From the NCBI RefSeq assembly GCF_020906515.1, contig NC_085851.1:1488001-1552000 (forward strand): a stretch of DNA of 64,000 bases, given 5' to 3'. The translations under genes and the position numbers were made by a program. The notes beneath the pieces are model-generated. The model ran no database searches. It had not been told where the DNA came from and was given only the letters and a program-made list of their open reading frames with translations. Shown here one piece after another: positions 43,792-55,315 of the stretch (its first letter is position 1; each line of letters starts with the position of its first letter). The DNA is from Vanrija pseudolonga. Lineage: Eukaryota > Basidiomycota > Tremellomycetes > Trichosporonales > Trichosporonaceae.

Positions 43792-46510
43792 ATGGCCCCT
43801 AGGAAGAACAACGAGCCCGCCTCTTGGGAGGTTGACGCCGACAAGCCCAAGCCCGAGGGCGAGACCCGCGCTCGTCGCTCGTACTGTGTCAAGGACCTCA
43901 CGCTGCGTAAGTGTCAAAGGCCGGTGATGACGCTGGCAAGTCTTGGGGGGGAGAAGAAAGAGAAATGTGCCCAGATCGGCGACTATCAAGGAACGCGCGT
44001 CTGCGTTCCGGCCTAGTATGCTCCTACCCCACACCCAGCCTAGTGTTTGTCGTTCCCCAGCGGTGCTGGGTGGATACACCACGGGGAGCTCTCAGACGAA
44101 GCCGGGGGATGGGGGAAAGCGTAGTGGTGGGACATGCACGGATGATGGTGGTGCCCAGGGGGGCGTCGGCTGGTGCACGCACGGTGCGATGCACAACGTG
44201 CTTCTCGCCCAGCCAAGCAGGATTCCCCCACCCATAGGCAACCACGCGCTACGGAGGCTGACGCAACCGCAGGCCCCGAGAATGGCATCGACACGGTCCA
44301 CGACGTCATGCTCTACGCTGCTCGCACCCACGGTGCCAAGCAGGCCCTCGGTGGCCGTGATATCATCGGCACTGTCGAGGAGGAGAAGGAGATCACCAAG
44401 GTCGTTGGTGGCAAGGAGGTCAAGGAGAAGAAGAAGTGGAGCTACTTCAAGCTCTCTCCTCTTGACTGGATCTCGTACGACGACGCCCTCAGGGAGGTCC
44501 GCGAGCTCGGAAGCGGTCTCCGCGAGCATGGCATCGGTGGCAAGGAGGAGCAGTTCTTCAACATCTACGCCGCGACCTCGTGAGCGGCTCCCGTTGGGAT
44601 CTGGGAATGCGTAGCTGACAAACCCTAGGCGCAACTGGATGCTCATGGCTCAGGCCTGTGCCTTCAACGCCGTCCCCATCTGCACGGCCTACGACTCGCT
44701 CGGCCCCGAGGGTCTCAAGCACTCGCTCAACGAGACTGCTGTCCCCGGCATGTTCACCAACTCGGAGCTCCTCAAGACCCTCGTCAAGGTCATTGCCGAC
44801 GCTCCCAGCGTGAACCTCGTCGTCTACGACGGCAAGCCCAACCCCGAGGCTGTCGAGGCCATTGAGAAGACCCGTGAGGGCCTCAAGGTCGTCCACATCG
44901 ACGACCTCCGCAAGGCTGGTCAGGAGCAGCCCCACGAGGCCCTCCCCGCCTCGCGTGACGATGTCTACTGCTGCATGTACACCTCGGGTTCGAGTGAGTA
45001 GAGTGGAACCACGGAGTGATGTGTCTGACTCTTCCCAGCCGGTACCCCCAAGGGTGTGCTGCTTACCCACGGCAACGTTACCTCGGCCAGTAAGTCGCTT
45101 GCACTGCTGGAGATTACTCCGCTCACGCTTGACAGTCGGCTCGGTCTGGAAGCTCCTCTACGAGTACCTCACCCCCACCGACACCTACCTTGCTTTCCTT
45201 CCCCTCGCCCACATTCTCGAGTTCGTCGTTGAGATGTCCTTCATCTTCGCCGGTCTCCCCATTGCCTACGGTCGTATCAAGACCCTCACCGACGCCAGCG
45301 TCCGCGAGTGCAAGAGCGACATCATGGAGGCCAAGCCTGTGAGTAGCTACCAAAAAGACGAATGTTTAGCTAACACACTCAGTCCATCATGGTCGGCGTG
45401 CCCCAGGTTTGGGAGCTTATCCGCAAGGGTATCTTGACCAAGGTCGAGTCGTCGAGCAGCGTCAAGAAGGGCATCTTCAACTTTGCTGTCCGCGCCAAGA
45501 CTGCTGCCAAGCAGTACTCGATCCCCCTCCTCGGCGGTATCACGGACGCTGTCGTCTTCAACCAGGTCCGTGCCCAGACTGGTGGCCGCCTCAAGATTAT
45601 GTTCAACGGTGGTGGTGCCGTCTCGCGCTCGACTCAGCACTTCCTCCAGACTGCTCTCGTCATGATGATTCAGGGTGAGCAGCCGTGGCGATCGCTTATC
45701 CGGAAAGCACACACTAACACTGTCCAGGCTACGGTCTCACTGAGGGCACTGCCATGGCCTGTATCCTCAACCCCGGATGGCTCCAGCTCGGTTCGGTCGG
45801 TGGCCCCGTGCCCGGTGCCGAGATCAAGCTTGTCGACGCCCCCGAGGCTGGCTACTTCAGTACAAACGACCCTCCCCAGGGTGAGGTTTACATCCGTGGT
45901 CCTGCCATCTTCAAGGGCTACTACAAGCGCCCCGACCTGGACGACGAGGCCTTCACGTCCGACCGCTGGTTCAAGACTGGTGACATCGGCCAGTGGAACA
46001 AGGACGGTACCCTCTCGATCATCGACCGTATCAAGAACCTTGTCAAGCTGCAGGGTGGCGAGTACGTTGCCCTCGAGCACCTCGAGTCGATCTACAAGTC
46101 GGCTTCGTTTGTCGCCAACGGCGCTGTTCTGGCCAACCCCCAGCACACCAAGCCTGCTATGATCGTCATGGCCCACCCCGTCAACCTGCCAGCATTCGCC
46201 AAGAAGGCTGGCCTTACCGCGGCCGGCGAGGACCTCGAGACAATGTGCAAGGACCCCGAGGTCGTTGACGCCTGTCTCAAGGAGTTGAACGCTGTCGGCA
46301 AGAAGCAGGGCCTCAAGGGAATGGAGCTGCTCGAGGCGCTCATCCTCACCCCCGACGAGTGGACTCCTGAATCGGGTCTCCTTACCGCTGCTCAGAGTGA
46401 GTCGCCATGTTGGGCGCGCGTACCAGTTCAGTGCTAACCCTCTCTCAGAGCTCCAGCGTAAGGTTATCGAGAGGACGTACGACGAGCAGATCAAGGCCGT
46501 CTACGCGTAA
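43792..46510 (+). CDS. Long-chain fatty acyl-CoA synthetase
   Basis: Eight exons (43792-43906, 44273-44579, 44629-44993, 45039-45089, 45136-45338, 45383-45674, 45728-46396, 46449-46510) encode 687 aa. The AMP-binding motif YTSGSTGTPKGV is assembled across exons 3 and 4. Also present are the GYGLTEG motif and the fatty-acyl-CoA synthetase signature DRWFKTGDIGQW...DRIKNLVKLQGGEYVALE. The enzyme activates fatty acids to acyl-CoA with ATP for lipid synthesis, beta-oxidation or protein acylation, as yeast Faa1/Faa4 do. No presequence or peroxisomal C-terminal tripeptide is seen (it ends KAVYA). Codon use is strongly biased towards C/G-ending codons, suggesting high expression. The first intron is 366 nt, about eight times the local norm. 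Confidence 0.93.
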
Positions 46511-46828
46511 TTGTTGCGCGTCGACGTCGTTTGGCTGCTCGCTCTGGTTACCCGTTTCTTAATGTGCATGCCCGCGATGGACTGTGCGGGTATGGCTGCA
46601 CTCTATACTCTTTACGTTTCCCCTCTCCGTATCTGATTCTCCCCTGTCGTGAATGTATATGAAGCATGATGTTTGACAAGGCTGGCAGAAGGGAGGTGTC
46701 TGGGTGGCAACAAGGTTCCGTCGGATTGCCGGAATCCGGCTGGTGGTCGTTTCAGTCACTTTGGGCCGTTTCAGCAAGGGGCAACAACCACATCAACTCA
46801 CTCACTTCCACAACTCCCACCACACACA
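46511..46828 (+). other. Intergenic region between acyl-CoA synthetase and the MT-A70 gene
   Basis: 318 bp between two + genes. The last ~40 bp are a CA-rich leader ending ACACACAATG. No other structure seen. Confidence 0.4.
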
Positions 46829-48363
46829 ATGTCGGCACTGGTAGACCACAGGACCTACCTCTCCGACGTCCTAGCGCGGCAGGCAGAGCGGCGGCGTCTC
46901 GCAGACCCAGGGCACGCGTACGCGCCGCAGCCTGTGCTCGCATACGCCGCCGCCCAGCCGGCCGCGGGGCCAAGCAACACGTCCAAGGGCAAGACCAAGG
47001 CCAACGTTGTCAACTACATCAGCGCCGAGGAGGCGGTGCGCAACGACTATGCGGCGTGGTACGGCGTGTCGGGCGAGTATCCGACCAACCATGTGCTGGG
47101 AGCGGGCGACGACGAGATCTGCGACGAGTGAGCTGCCTGCCCCCTCGACCCCATCTTGTGCGCTGACACACGACAGGTTTCCAGCGCTCCGCCGCCTGAT
47201 GGACCTCAAAGCCGAGCACGTCAACAGCGTGTCCCACCCCGCCTTGCTCGCGCCTCTGCCCTCCCCCTCGCCCTCAATAATCCAGTCAACTCTCGCCCCG
47301 CACCGCTTCGACGTGGTCCTCATCCACCGGCAGGCGAGCTGGGCCGAGACGGCCGCGCTGCCGATCCGCCAGCTGTCCGCCGACCCGGGGTTCGTGTTCC
47401 TCTGGGTCGGGCGCGGGGACAGCGACGGGCTCGAGCGCGGGCGCGAGTGTCTCGCCAAGTGGGGGTTCCGCCGCGCCGAGGACATCGTGTGGGTCAAGAC
47501 GAATAAGGGCGGTGGCGACGGGCCGGCCGACGGCAAGGGCCTGTTTGCCAGCCAGAAGGAGCACTGTCTCATGGGGATCCGCGGGACGGTGCGGCGCAGT
47601 ACCGACTCGAGGTTTCTGCACTGTAATGTCGACACGGACGTGATTGTCTGGGAGGGTGAGTGTGGTGTGGTGGCCTGGTGGCGAAGCAGCCACTGGCTTG
47701 TAAGGACAGCGCTGACAGCGCCCAGGCGACGACAGCGCCCCGCACACCCCGCCATACCTGTACACGCTCATCGAGAACTTCTGCCTCGGCGCGCGCCGAC
47801 TCGAGCTGTTCGGGGACGCGAGCCGCGCCCGCCGCGGGTGGGTGACGGCCGCCGTGTCACCGCAGCTGGAGGGGGTCGCGGCGTTCGACGCGCAGAGCTA
47901 CCCGCACTTCCTGCCGTCCAAGGACGAGGGCAAGCCCGTGGTGCCGTTCCACGCCGAGATCGACGCGCTGCGCCCGAAGAGTCCGCAGCGGCGGGTGCGC
48001 GGCGGTCCAGGTGGCCCTGGTGGCGGCGGCGGCGGGGGAGCGCGCCACCATAACCAGCACAACAACGCGCACCACTCGCCGTCGCCGCAGCCGCCGTTCC
48101 GCCCCGGCTCGGCGGGCGTGATGCGCATGGGCGCCCTCACGCCAGCGTACCCCCAGCAACAGCAACAGATGGGCGTCGGCGTCATGCCCGGCGGCGGCAT
48201 GATGGTGCCCCCGCAGATGATGGGGCAGATGATGATGGGCGGCATGGGCATGGGCGGCATGGGCGGCATGGGCCAGATGCCCATGGGCATGGCTATGCCG
48301 CATGCCATGGGCGGCCTCGGCGTCATGGGTATGGGCGGCATGGCGTGGCCCGCCGGCATGATG

Positions 48364-48395
<32 letters not shown>

Positions 48396-48648
48396 GGGCA
48401 TGGTGCCCAACATGGGCATGGGCATGGGCATGATGGTACCCCCCGGCATGGGCATGGGCGGCGGCCTCTCACCGCAGCACCAGCATGGCGGGCTCAGCCC
48501 CGCGCCCGAGGACGGAGGAGACTGGTCACACCACCAACACCACCAGCACCACATGGGCCAGCTCGCCCTCGGCATGGGCAATATGGGCGTTGGCGGCCAG
48601 TGGGCGCAGCAGCAGCAGGGACAGAACGAGCACGGCCAGTGGCAGTAG
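46829..48648 (+). CDS. MT-A70-family protein of the METTL14/Kar4 branch
   Basis: Three exons (46829-47127, 47177-47655, 47726-48648) give 566 aa. An N-terminal YISAEEAVRNDYAAWYG block precedes the MT-A70 fold, whose best-preserved part is SQKEHCLMGIRGTVRRSTD with FLHCNVDTDVIVWEG and ENFCLGARRLELFG. This matches METTL14 and yeast Kar4, the non-catalytic partners in m6A methyltransferase complexes. At residues 144-153 the protein has FDVVLIHRQA, so the DPPW (METTL3) or EPPL (METTL14) motif is replaced and methyl transfer is unlikely. After about residue 370 the tail is low complexity: RGG-like glycines, then a Met/Gly-rich run and His/Gln-rich end. Kar4 in yeast also supports mating and meiosis; a similar role here is inference. 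Confidence 0.82.
48165..48470 (+). repeat. Met/Gly-rich tandem coding repeat
   Basis: About 100 codons made mainly of ATGGGC/GGCATG units (MGGMG, GMGM), inside the MT-A70 gene. Units vary in length and codon, so this is a degenerate minisatellite in a disordered tail. Confidence 0.7.
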
Positions 48649-48823
48649 CATCGTATGCATTGTACAGCTAAGCACATGGGATGATTATGGCGCCGGTCGT
48701 CGTCGTCGTCGCCTCATTTTACATCGCGTCCGGGCAGCAGTTGTCGATAGAATAAGATCAGAGTCGTCGTCGTCGGGTCGTCTACCAAGTCGCACGCCTC
48801 GGCGCCACGCACGCCCACCCGCC

Positions 48824-51800
48824 TCACGCCGTGTCCGTACTACTACGCCCCCTGTTGCTGTCAGTAATGTCCAGAAAACTATCACGATGCGACGACCAGT
48901 GGTTGGGGAGGGATTGGAAGGAGCGGCTGGACGCCGGGCGGGCAGAGAACGGCGCGCGCTTGTTTGTGTTCAGGCCCAGGTCTGGGAGGAAGGATGGTGG
49001 GAGCGCTAGAGATGGGCTTGAGCTCTGCGGTAGCGCAAGCGACGTGCTCGAGCTCTGAGGCAGCGCGAGCGAGACAAGGCTCGACGAGCTCGAGCTCTCA
49101 TAGTCATACAGGTAGGGGTAGAGGGGAGCTTGCGCCGCGTTGGCTGGGAGTGTGGAGTAGCGTGCGCGCGGGGTGGTACTTGGAGAATGGGGCTCTAGAC
49201 GGCTTGGGGGTTGAGGGGAGGGGGTGCGCGAGCGGTGTGGGCTCGGTGGCGCCAGTGGCGACGAGTTGTGCGCCGCCACTGACGCGCGCCGCACCACGCG
49301 CTTGAAAAATGATGGCTTGGATTCTCTTGGAGGGATGGGGGGACGGATGATGGGCACGAGGGATACTTGGGACGAGACTTGGGATGGGTCTTGGAGGGAG
49401 AGATTGGGAGGAGAGTAAGATTCCCACTTTGTCACGACGGCCCAGGCTTCTCCAGGCTCAAAATCTCCGGGGTCTTCATCATCCAGCAGGGGGGAACGCG
49501 CACGGAAAGAGTTGCGCTGGCGGCGCCCAGTCTCGGTGGCTGACAGGGAGCCGGACGAGACTGACGGCGACAGAGGGGGGGAATTTGACTTCAAGCCGCT
49601 CACCTGCGACGACGCGTGCGGCGAGACATGCACCCCGACGTACGGGTGCTGCTCGTCCGGCACCTCGGGGAAGTGCTTGTGTGGTGTTACTGGCAGCAGG
49701 TCGGCCGGCGTGCCCGAGCGCGCCGGTGTATCAGCTGGCGTGTCAATCGCCGGCAGCTCGTTGTGCGGCGTGTCCGGGAAGCTCGGCGCGGCGGTGGGCT
49801 CGTCCGCGTCGCTGTCAACGCTGACCGACGTCGACGGCGCCTGCACCTTGAGGGAGGGTCCATTTGCGGGTCCATTCGCAGCGGGAGGGGGTGGTGGCGG
49901 CAAGGCGGCATCGGACACAGGACCGAAGGGTGACGGCTCGACATGCACCTGCAGCGGCTTGTGTGCCGCGCCGTCAACGCCCCCCGTCGGCACCTCCGGG
50001 AAGCTCTTGAGCTTGGCCTCAATGTCGGGGATGCTCGTGTCGCGGCTCAGCCCAGCTTTTCCAGCTGATCCACTGCCGTCCTCAGCCACCTCAACAGCCT
50101 TCTCCGACGTCTCTTGAACGCCACGAAAGTCCAACTGGGCCGTCGCTCCAGCGGCGGCCAGGGCTCCTCCGACAGCAATCGCGCCGCCCACGGTCGCAGC
50201 GACTGTCGCGTCCTTGGTTACGCTGGCATCCTTTCCACTGCTTGCTGCGCTCGAAGCTGGACCTTGGCCACCACCGCCTTGAGCCACGACCGGCGCCGCC
50301 GAAGCGGGAAGTTCGCCACCAGCGTCTTGAGGCTTGACGCCGTCGTCGCTACGCTTGCCCTGCTTATCGTCCTGGGGCGAGGCACGAAAAAACTCATCGT
50401 CGTTGGTGGTGGAAGTTGAAGACTCCTTGACGCTGTCCTTCTCGGACTCTGGTTGTGACACCTTCTCTGGCTGTGCCTTGTCCGGGGTCGGTGGCACCCT
50501 CTCGCGCTCTTGCTGCACCTTCTCGTGGTACTCGTCGTAGTTGAACTCGAGCTGCGAGGAGGCACGAGCAGGCGGGAGGCTGAAGCCCGAGTGCGTGCGC
50601 GAGTGGCCGCCGTTCCCGAGACTGACAATGTCGCTGTCGTCGTCAAGGGCCGGTGCTAGAGGCTCGTCGCGGGCCTCATCACCGTGGTCCGCTACGCTCG
50701 GTTGCGGCGTCGCGTCCCGGTCTTCCGCCTGAAACCGACGCGGGGTCTCGGATGTGGCTGACAGAACAGGCACTGGCGTCGCCAGCGCAGACTCGACGTC
50801 AGTAGTGGCCGTGAGCGACTCGGGCTTGAGCTTGAGGTCGACGCCAGGTGTAATGGTCGAGATAGTGTCGACAGAGGTGCGGCGCGGGTCCTCATCGACC
50901 TCGGCAGGCGCGGGTTCCTCGTCGGCGAGGTCTTCAGTGACTTCGGGAGCGGTAGCTGCACCGGGAACGGCGGCCTTGGTCACAGCAGGGACCACCTGCT
51001 CGTCATCCTTGGTCTCCACCTCCTTGGCAACAGCCTTGGGCTCCTCCTTGGCCACAGCCTTGGGTTCCTCCTTGGCCACAACCTTGGGTTCCTCCTTGGC
51101 CACAACCTCGGGCTCCTCCTTGGCCGCCGACTGCTTCTCCTCCGCCTTGACGGTCTCCTTGGGCTGCGCCTTGGGCTCTTCGACCTCGGCCTTCTCCTCC
51201 TTGTCCTTGGAAAGGGATGGCACGACGGCCGCAGCCACGCCGGCAACAGCAGCAGTGGCAGCCAGGCCAGTCACTGCCGCGACGCCAACCGCAGCCCCGG
51301 CCGCCTTGTCCACGACCGTCGGCTCAGCTTGCTTCTGCGCCACCTCGACCTCCTTCTCCTCGGTGGGCGTGGCCTCCTCCTCGGGCTTGACGAGCGGCTC
51401 GTCCGTGGCGGCCTTGATCGACTTTGCCAGGGCGTCCTCCTTGTCAGCGGCCTTGGCTGCCACGGGGCTGGCCGCCTCCTCGGTTTCCTCGCCATCTGTG
51501 GCCGTCGTCTCGCCGCTCGCGGCCTCCTCCAAGCTCAGACCCTCCAGCTTCTCCTTCAGCTTGGGCACATCGTCCTCGCCGCCGCTGCCGTCGTCGCGGG
51601 TCGAGCTGGGCGCGCTGCTCTCTGGCCCCTCGGGGTCGAGCTCGCGGCGCGCCTGGCGTGGCGTGCCTGTCGGCGTGGACACGCCGCTCACGTCCTTGAG
51701 GTTCGTCGCCGCGTCGTCGGTGCTCGACGCCGGGTCGTACTGGCTCACGAGCGACGAGCTGATGCTTGGCGCGTAAGTCGACCCGCCAGTTGTCCCCGAC

Positions 51801-52724
51801 GCCGCCGCGAGCTTGAGGTTTCCCGGCACGAGATCGTACTCTGGTGGCGGGAGATTGGGGGCAGCCACCGGCGTGGAAGGGAGCGAGAGCTCAGACACCT
51901 CCTCGCCCGCCTCTGCGCGTGTGGACGATGGCGTCATGGCTCCGCCACGGTCGCTGTGCCCTGCGCCAGGCAGTGTGGACACCAACAGCTGGGGGAGGCC
52001 GGGCGCCGAGGTACCCGGCGACGTGGCTGGGGAGCTTGATCTCGACGTGCCAGCCGACGCCGACTCGTAGTTTGTGTTGGGGCCCGACACCACCGAGCCC
52101 GATACGCCTGACGAGGCCGCGCTGCCAGCGGGGCTAGCTACGCGCTCAATCGGCGGCGGGGCACCGATACCGAGGCCCGCCTGCGCGCTGCCGGCCGAGA
52201 CGGGCGTCGACGTGCCCGGGCTGGGTGTGTTGGACGCGGATCCAGGCGTGGGGGTCACCTGGCCAGGCAGAGACGGTGTCGCGAGGGCCGCTGCGGCGTT
52301 CGTGCCGCTCGGGATGCGGTTGCCGATGAGGTCGCGGCGCTCGGACACGCGGCGGGCGCCAGGCGCAGCGAGGCCGCTGGTGCCGAGCGCGGCCGTCTTG
52401 GGGTCGAGCGAGGGGAGGCGGTTGCCGACGAGCCCGCCGCGTGCGTAAGAGCTCTGCGTGGACGCGCCGCCGATGTACGGGTTGGTCGGGGCGAGGGGGA
52501 CCGCGTCGGCGTTGGAGAACTTGGCAATACGGTCCTTGAGGCTGCCGGAGACGTGTCTCTGCTGCGGGCGCGGCGCGTCGCTGGGCGTGGGGGACGTCGG
52601 GCGGCTCGACGCGCGCGACCGCGGCGCCGAGGAGGGGCCGGACGCCTCGGACCTAGGAGGGTTAGCGTGGGGTTCGGCGGCGGCGGCGGCGGCGGTGGCG
52701 CCTAGGGCCGGCGCCGACGTACAT
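48824..52724 (-). CDS. Large disordered Pro/Ala/Glu-rich protein with a split start codon
   Basis: Exons 52724-52723 and 52652-48824 encode 1276 aa. The frame is open from the CCTCCTAG acceptor, and no ATG occurs until far inside. The 5' exon ends AT before a GTACGT donor and the 3' exon begins G, so splicing itself creates the start codon (AT|G), followed by SEASGPSSAPRS. Repeated NRLPS/NRIPS elements lie in the first 110 residues. Two Ala/Val-rich hydrophobic stretches (about 450-485 and near residue 830) could be membrane segments. Between them is a tandem VAKEEPKA repeat (51019-51130). Later parts are acidic and Pro/Ser-rich, with PHASSQVSG and WAVVTKWESYSPPNLS. No known domain. It may be a cell-cortex or eisosome-type scaffold, but that is only a guess from composition. 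Confidence 0.75.
51019..51130 (-). repeat. 24-bp tandem coding repeat (VAKEEPKA)
   Basis: About four and a half copies of a 24-bp unit encode VAKEEPK followed by A or V in the middle of the 1276-aa protein; copies differ at only a few positions, suggesting recent slippage. Confidence 0.8.
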
Positions 52725-53603
52725 TAGTCGTGTGCGGTGTCACGCAGGTGTGGAGAGGCGAGTGTGAACGGCGTCGTCAATGTGGTGCGCGCGGCGTGTG
52801 CGCGGGAACCGGAGGGGCCACTGGAGGTGGTGCGGATGTGCACTTGTGTCGGTTCGAGCGTCGAGAGTGTCGCTGTCGCCGTCGTCGCCGTTGCTGTCGG
52901 TGTACAGTAGAGAGTGAGTGAGAGATGTCAAGTACAATAGGTGTTGTCTCGCTGTTCTGATCGGAACACGAGGTGACTGACGCGGGAGTCGAGATGAGAC
53001 AGGGATGTCTGGCTGCAGGTTCAGGAGGGGGCAAAGGGACGTTCCTGTGATGGGATGGATGGGATGGATGGGAGGCGACGGGCCGCGCAGTGACGAGAGA
53101 GGGCGTGCTCCGCGTGGTGTAGTGGTCGTGTTCGACACACACCGACAAGTTGATGCAGTCACGACGAGTGAGCAATGCTGTTGTTGTCGTTGTCGCCGCC
53201 CGCCATCGCCGTCGCCGCCGACGCGCAGCCCCGCCCCCGCCCCGCGCCCCGCGCGCCTCGCTCGATCACGCCTCTCGACTGAATGCGGCGACTGATACCA
53301 CCACGCTGCCGTTGCAGCCATTGCGCGTCACTGGTGTTCCCGCGCGCCCTGCAGCTCCTGCAGTTCTCTCCTGCACAATGGCGCTCGTCGGAACGGCATG
53401 CATTCGTTCCGATACATCTCATCCCTCTCGCTATGCATACGCCGGGCCGGCACAAGCATGCAACTGGCCCAGAAATGAGATGCAGAGATGGCAGATTGGC
53501 CACCGCTGGTCAAAACACACGTAATTGATTCCGCCACTTCGAACCAACAACAAAACAACGGACCACCAAGTCCGCGACCTCTCAACCATCCACTCCCTAC
53601 ACG
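52725..53603. promoter_or_regulatory. Divergent promoter region with a C/G-rich triplet run
   Basis: 879 bp between the 1276-aa gene (-) and the NNF1-like gene (+). A GATGGGATG tandem (ATGGGATGG three times) lies near 53045-53070. The first intron of the minus gene carries a (GGC)n run at 52676-52700. No coding frame is supported. Confidence 0.45.
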
Positions 53604-54830
53604 ATGGGCCTCCAGCGCACACCACCACAGAACGCGACACGTACCCGCCGCGACGACACCTTCTCGCCCAGCCAGGCGTTCGCGCCCGCCTCGCGGCTGG
53701 CTCGCTCGCCCGCCGGCGCAGCAGCGCCAGCGACGGACGACGATGAGATGGAGGTCGAGGCGGGGTTAGGCGCCGTCGAGGAGGCCGAGGAGGCGATGGA
53801 CGTGGACGTGGACGTGGACGACGTTCCCCCTCCTCCCCCGCCTGAACTAGTCGCCTCGTCGTCACGCGCGCCCCGCACCCCGGCTCCGAGCAAAACAAAG
53901 CCGGCTCGCACGCCAGCACCCGCCCCCGTCACGCCTGCGGCCCCGCGCTCCGCCAGACCGCCGCGCAAATCCCAACTACCTGAACCCTCGCCTGAGCGTG
54001 CGCCGCCGCAGCAGGCGCCAGTAACCCCCCGCGCATCGGCGCCAACACCGCACCGCACGCCGGCGCAGGTGCTCGCCGAGCCCGCTGTGCCCGTCCAAGG
54101 GGCCGACGACGCAGGCTATGGCAAGTACTACGAGACGCTGGTGCTCGCGTTGAAGAACAACACGGTGGACCGGGGCCTGTCCAAGTGGACGTAAGTGGCG
54201 ACCCTCGGCGGTAAATCTGACGACGCAGCCTGGACAACCTGCGCGAATGCTACCCGCTCCTGGCGGACGCGATGCCCGAGACCATGTCAGCGGTGTGGCA
54301 GCAGACGTCGCACGCGATGCGCGAGCAGACGCTCGAGGGCGCGACGGCCCTGCTGGGCGAGTACAAGGTGCCGCGGCGGCTGCAGACGTTTGCGCAGGTC
54401 ATCGCCGAGGGGCGCGAGTGGGCGGCCGAGCACGACGGCGAGGGGCGGCCCGACGCGTGGCGGCCTGACCTGACGCCGTACGTCATTTCTGCTGGCACGA
54501 ACCTCGAGGTGTACGACGTGTCGTGGAAGATGCTGCGGGACGAGTATGAGGAGGTGGGTTGTGGTAGAAGCGGGGCTGACGACAGGTGTCGAAATCGGCC
54601 AGTGAGCGGTATCGGCGCGTACTGGAGAAGCAGGCGCGGCTAGCCGAGCTGGAGAACGGTGTGGCCGACGGTGTGGTCGAGCTGAGCCAGGTGAGTGGGC
54701 TGAGTGGGTGTAGGTTTTTCGTCGTTGACACCCGCTTGCGCAGGCAAACGCGCTGCTCAAGGGCTTCCCGACGCCAGAGATGCTCGTCTGGGCAGAAGAC
54801 GTGCAGACAAAACTCGGCGCAAGGGAATAA
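53604..54830 (+). CDS. NNF1: Nnf1-like kinetochore protein (MIND/Mis12 complex)
   Basis: Four exons (53604-54190, 54229-54553, 54586-54690, 54744-54830) give 367 aa. The first 165 residues are disordered and rich in Pro/Ala with an acidic run (MDVDVDVDD). The Nnf1-type domain follows: YYETLVLALKNNTVDRGLSKWTLDNLRECYPLLADAM, an AMREQTLEGATALLGEYKVPRRL helix pair, and a C-terminal coiled coil (SASERYRRVLEKQARLAELENGV) ending LLKGFPTPEMLVWAEDVQ. Nnf1 is one of four MIND subunits linking inner kinetochore CENP-C to Ndc80. The long N-terminal extension is not part of the family. Assignment rests on the order of these elements, not on a single diagnostic motif. It ends only 38 bp from the opposite-strand frame that follows the UGA of the neighbouring gene. 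Confidence 0.65.
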
Positions 54831-54868
54831 CTCTGTATCCATATTGTACTGCACTACCTATAACTATT

Positions 54869-55315
54869 CTAGACCAAACCACCCGGTGCACGTTCGTGAG
54901 GGTTGGGAGGACGTGTCGGCATCGCGGGCCAAAGCGCGCTCAAAGGCTCGTCGAACCCATCAGTGAGCACTGAGGTGCGCAAGCTGCTCGCTGAGCTTGG
55001 GTCGCGGTCGCTGAACCGGATGAGAGGATTCTCGGTCGCGAACGGCGCCTGAACCCGTGGCCGTAGGTGGTCGGGGAGTGGGGTAGGCTCGCGGGGAGGC
55101 GATGGTGTTCTTGGGCCGCCGAGCGAGAGCACACGAGCAGCTGGGTACTGCTGAAGACCGTTGGCAGCAGGCGCAGGCATGACGCGCTCTGGGGAGGCTT
55201 CGGGTGTGGCATTGGCGTATGCCTGCCGGTGGTGAGGGGTCGCAGGGGCAGAGTACTCGCTCGGCTGAGAGTAGAGAGAGGCTACCGACTGAGCAAACGG
55301 CGGTGGGGTGCGCGG
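54869..55315 (-). other. Open frame continuing in phase after the UGA of the cysteine-rich protein
   Basis: From 55315 the same frame runs 148 codons to a TAG at 54871-54869. Its composition resembles a normal fungal cytoplasmic tail: PRTPPPFAQSVASLYSQPSEY style, then PRTPSPPREPTPLPDHL and IRFSDRDPSSASSLRTS. It flows naturally from the preceding FYPSPP. It may be a read-through extension, part of a longer alternative-splice form (a possible donor is GCAAAG|GTTGGC at about 55356), or the remains of a longer protein cut by a CGA-to-TGA change. Confidence 0.5.

Noticed and set aside
50754-51776. A 340-codon + frame rich in Ser/Ala/Thr
   Set aside because: Antisense of the Lys/Glu-rich repeats of the 1276-aa protein; its Ser/Ala runs are the direct complement of those codons.
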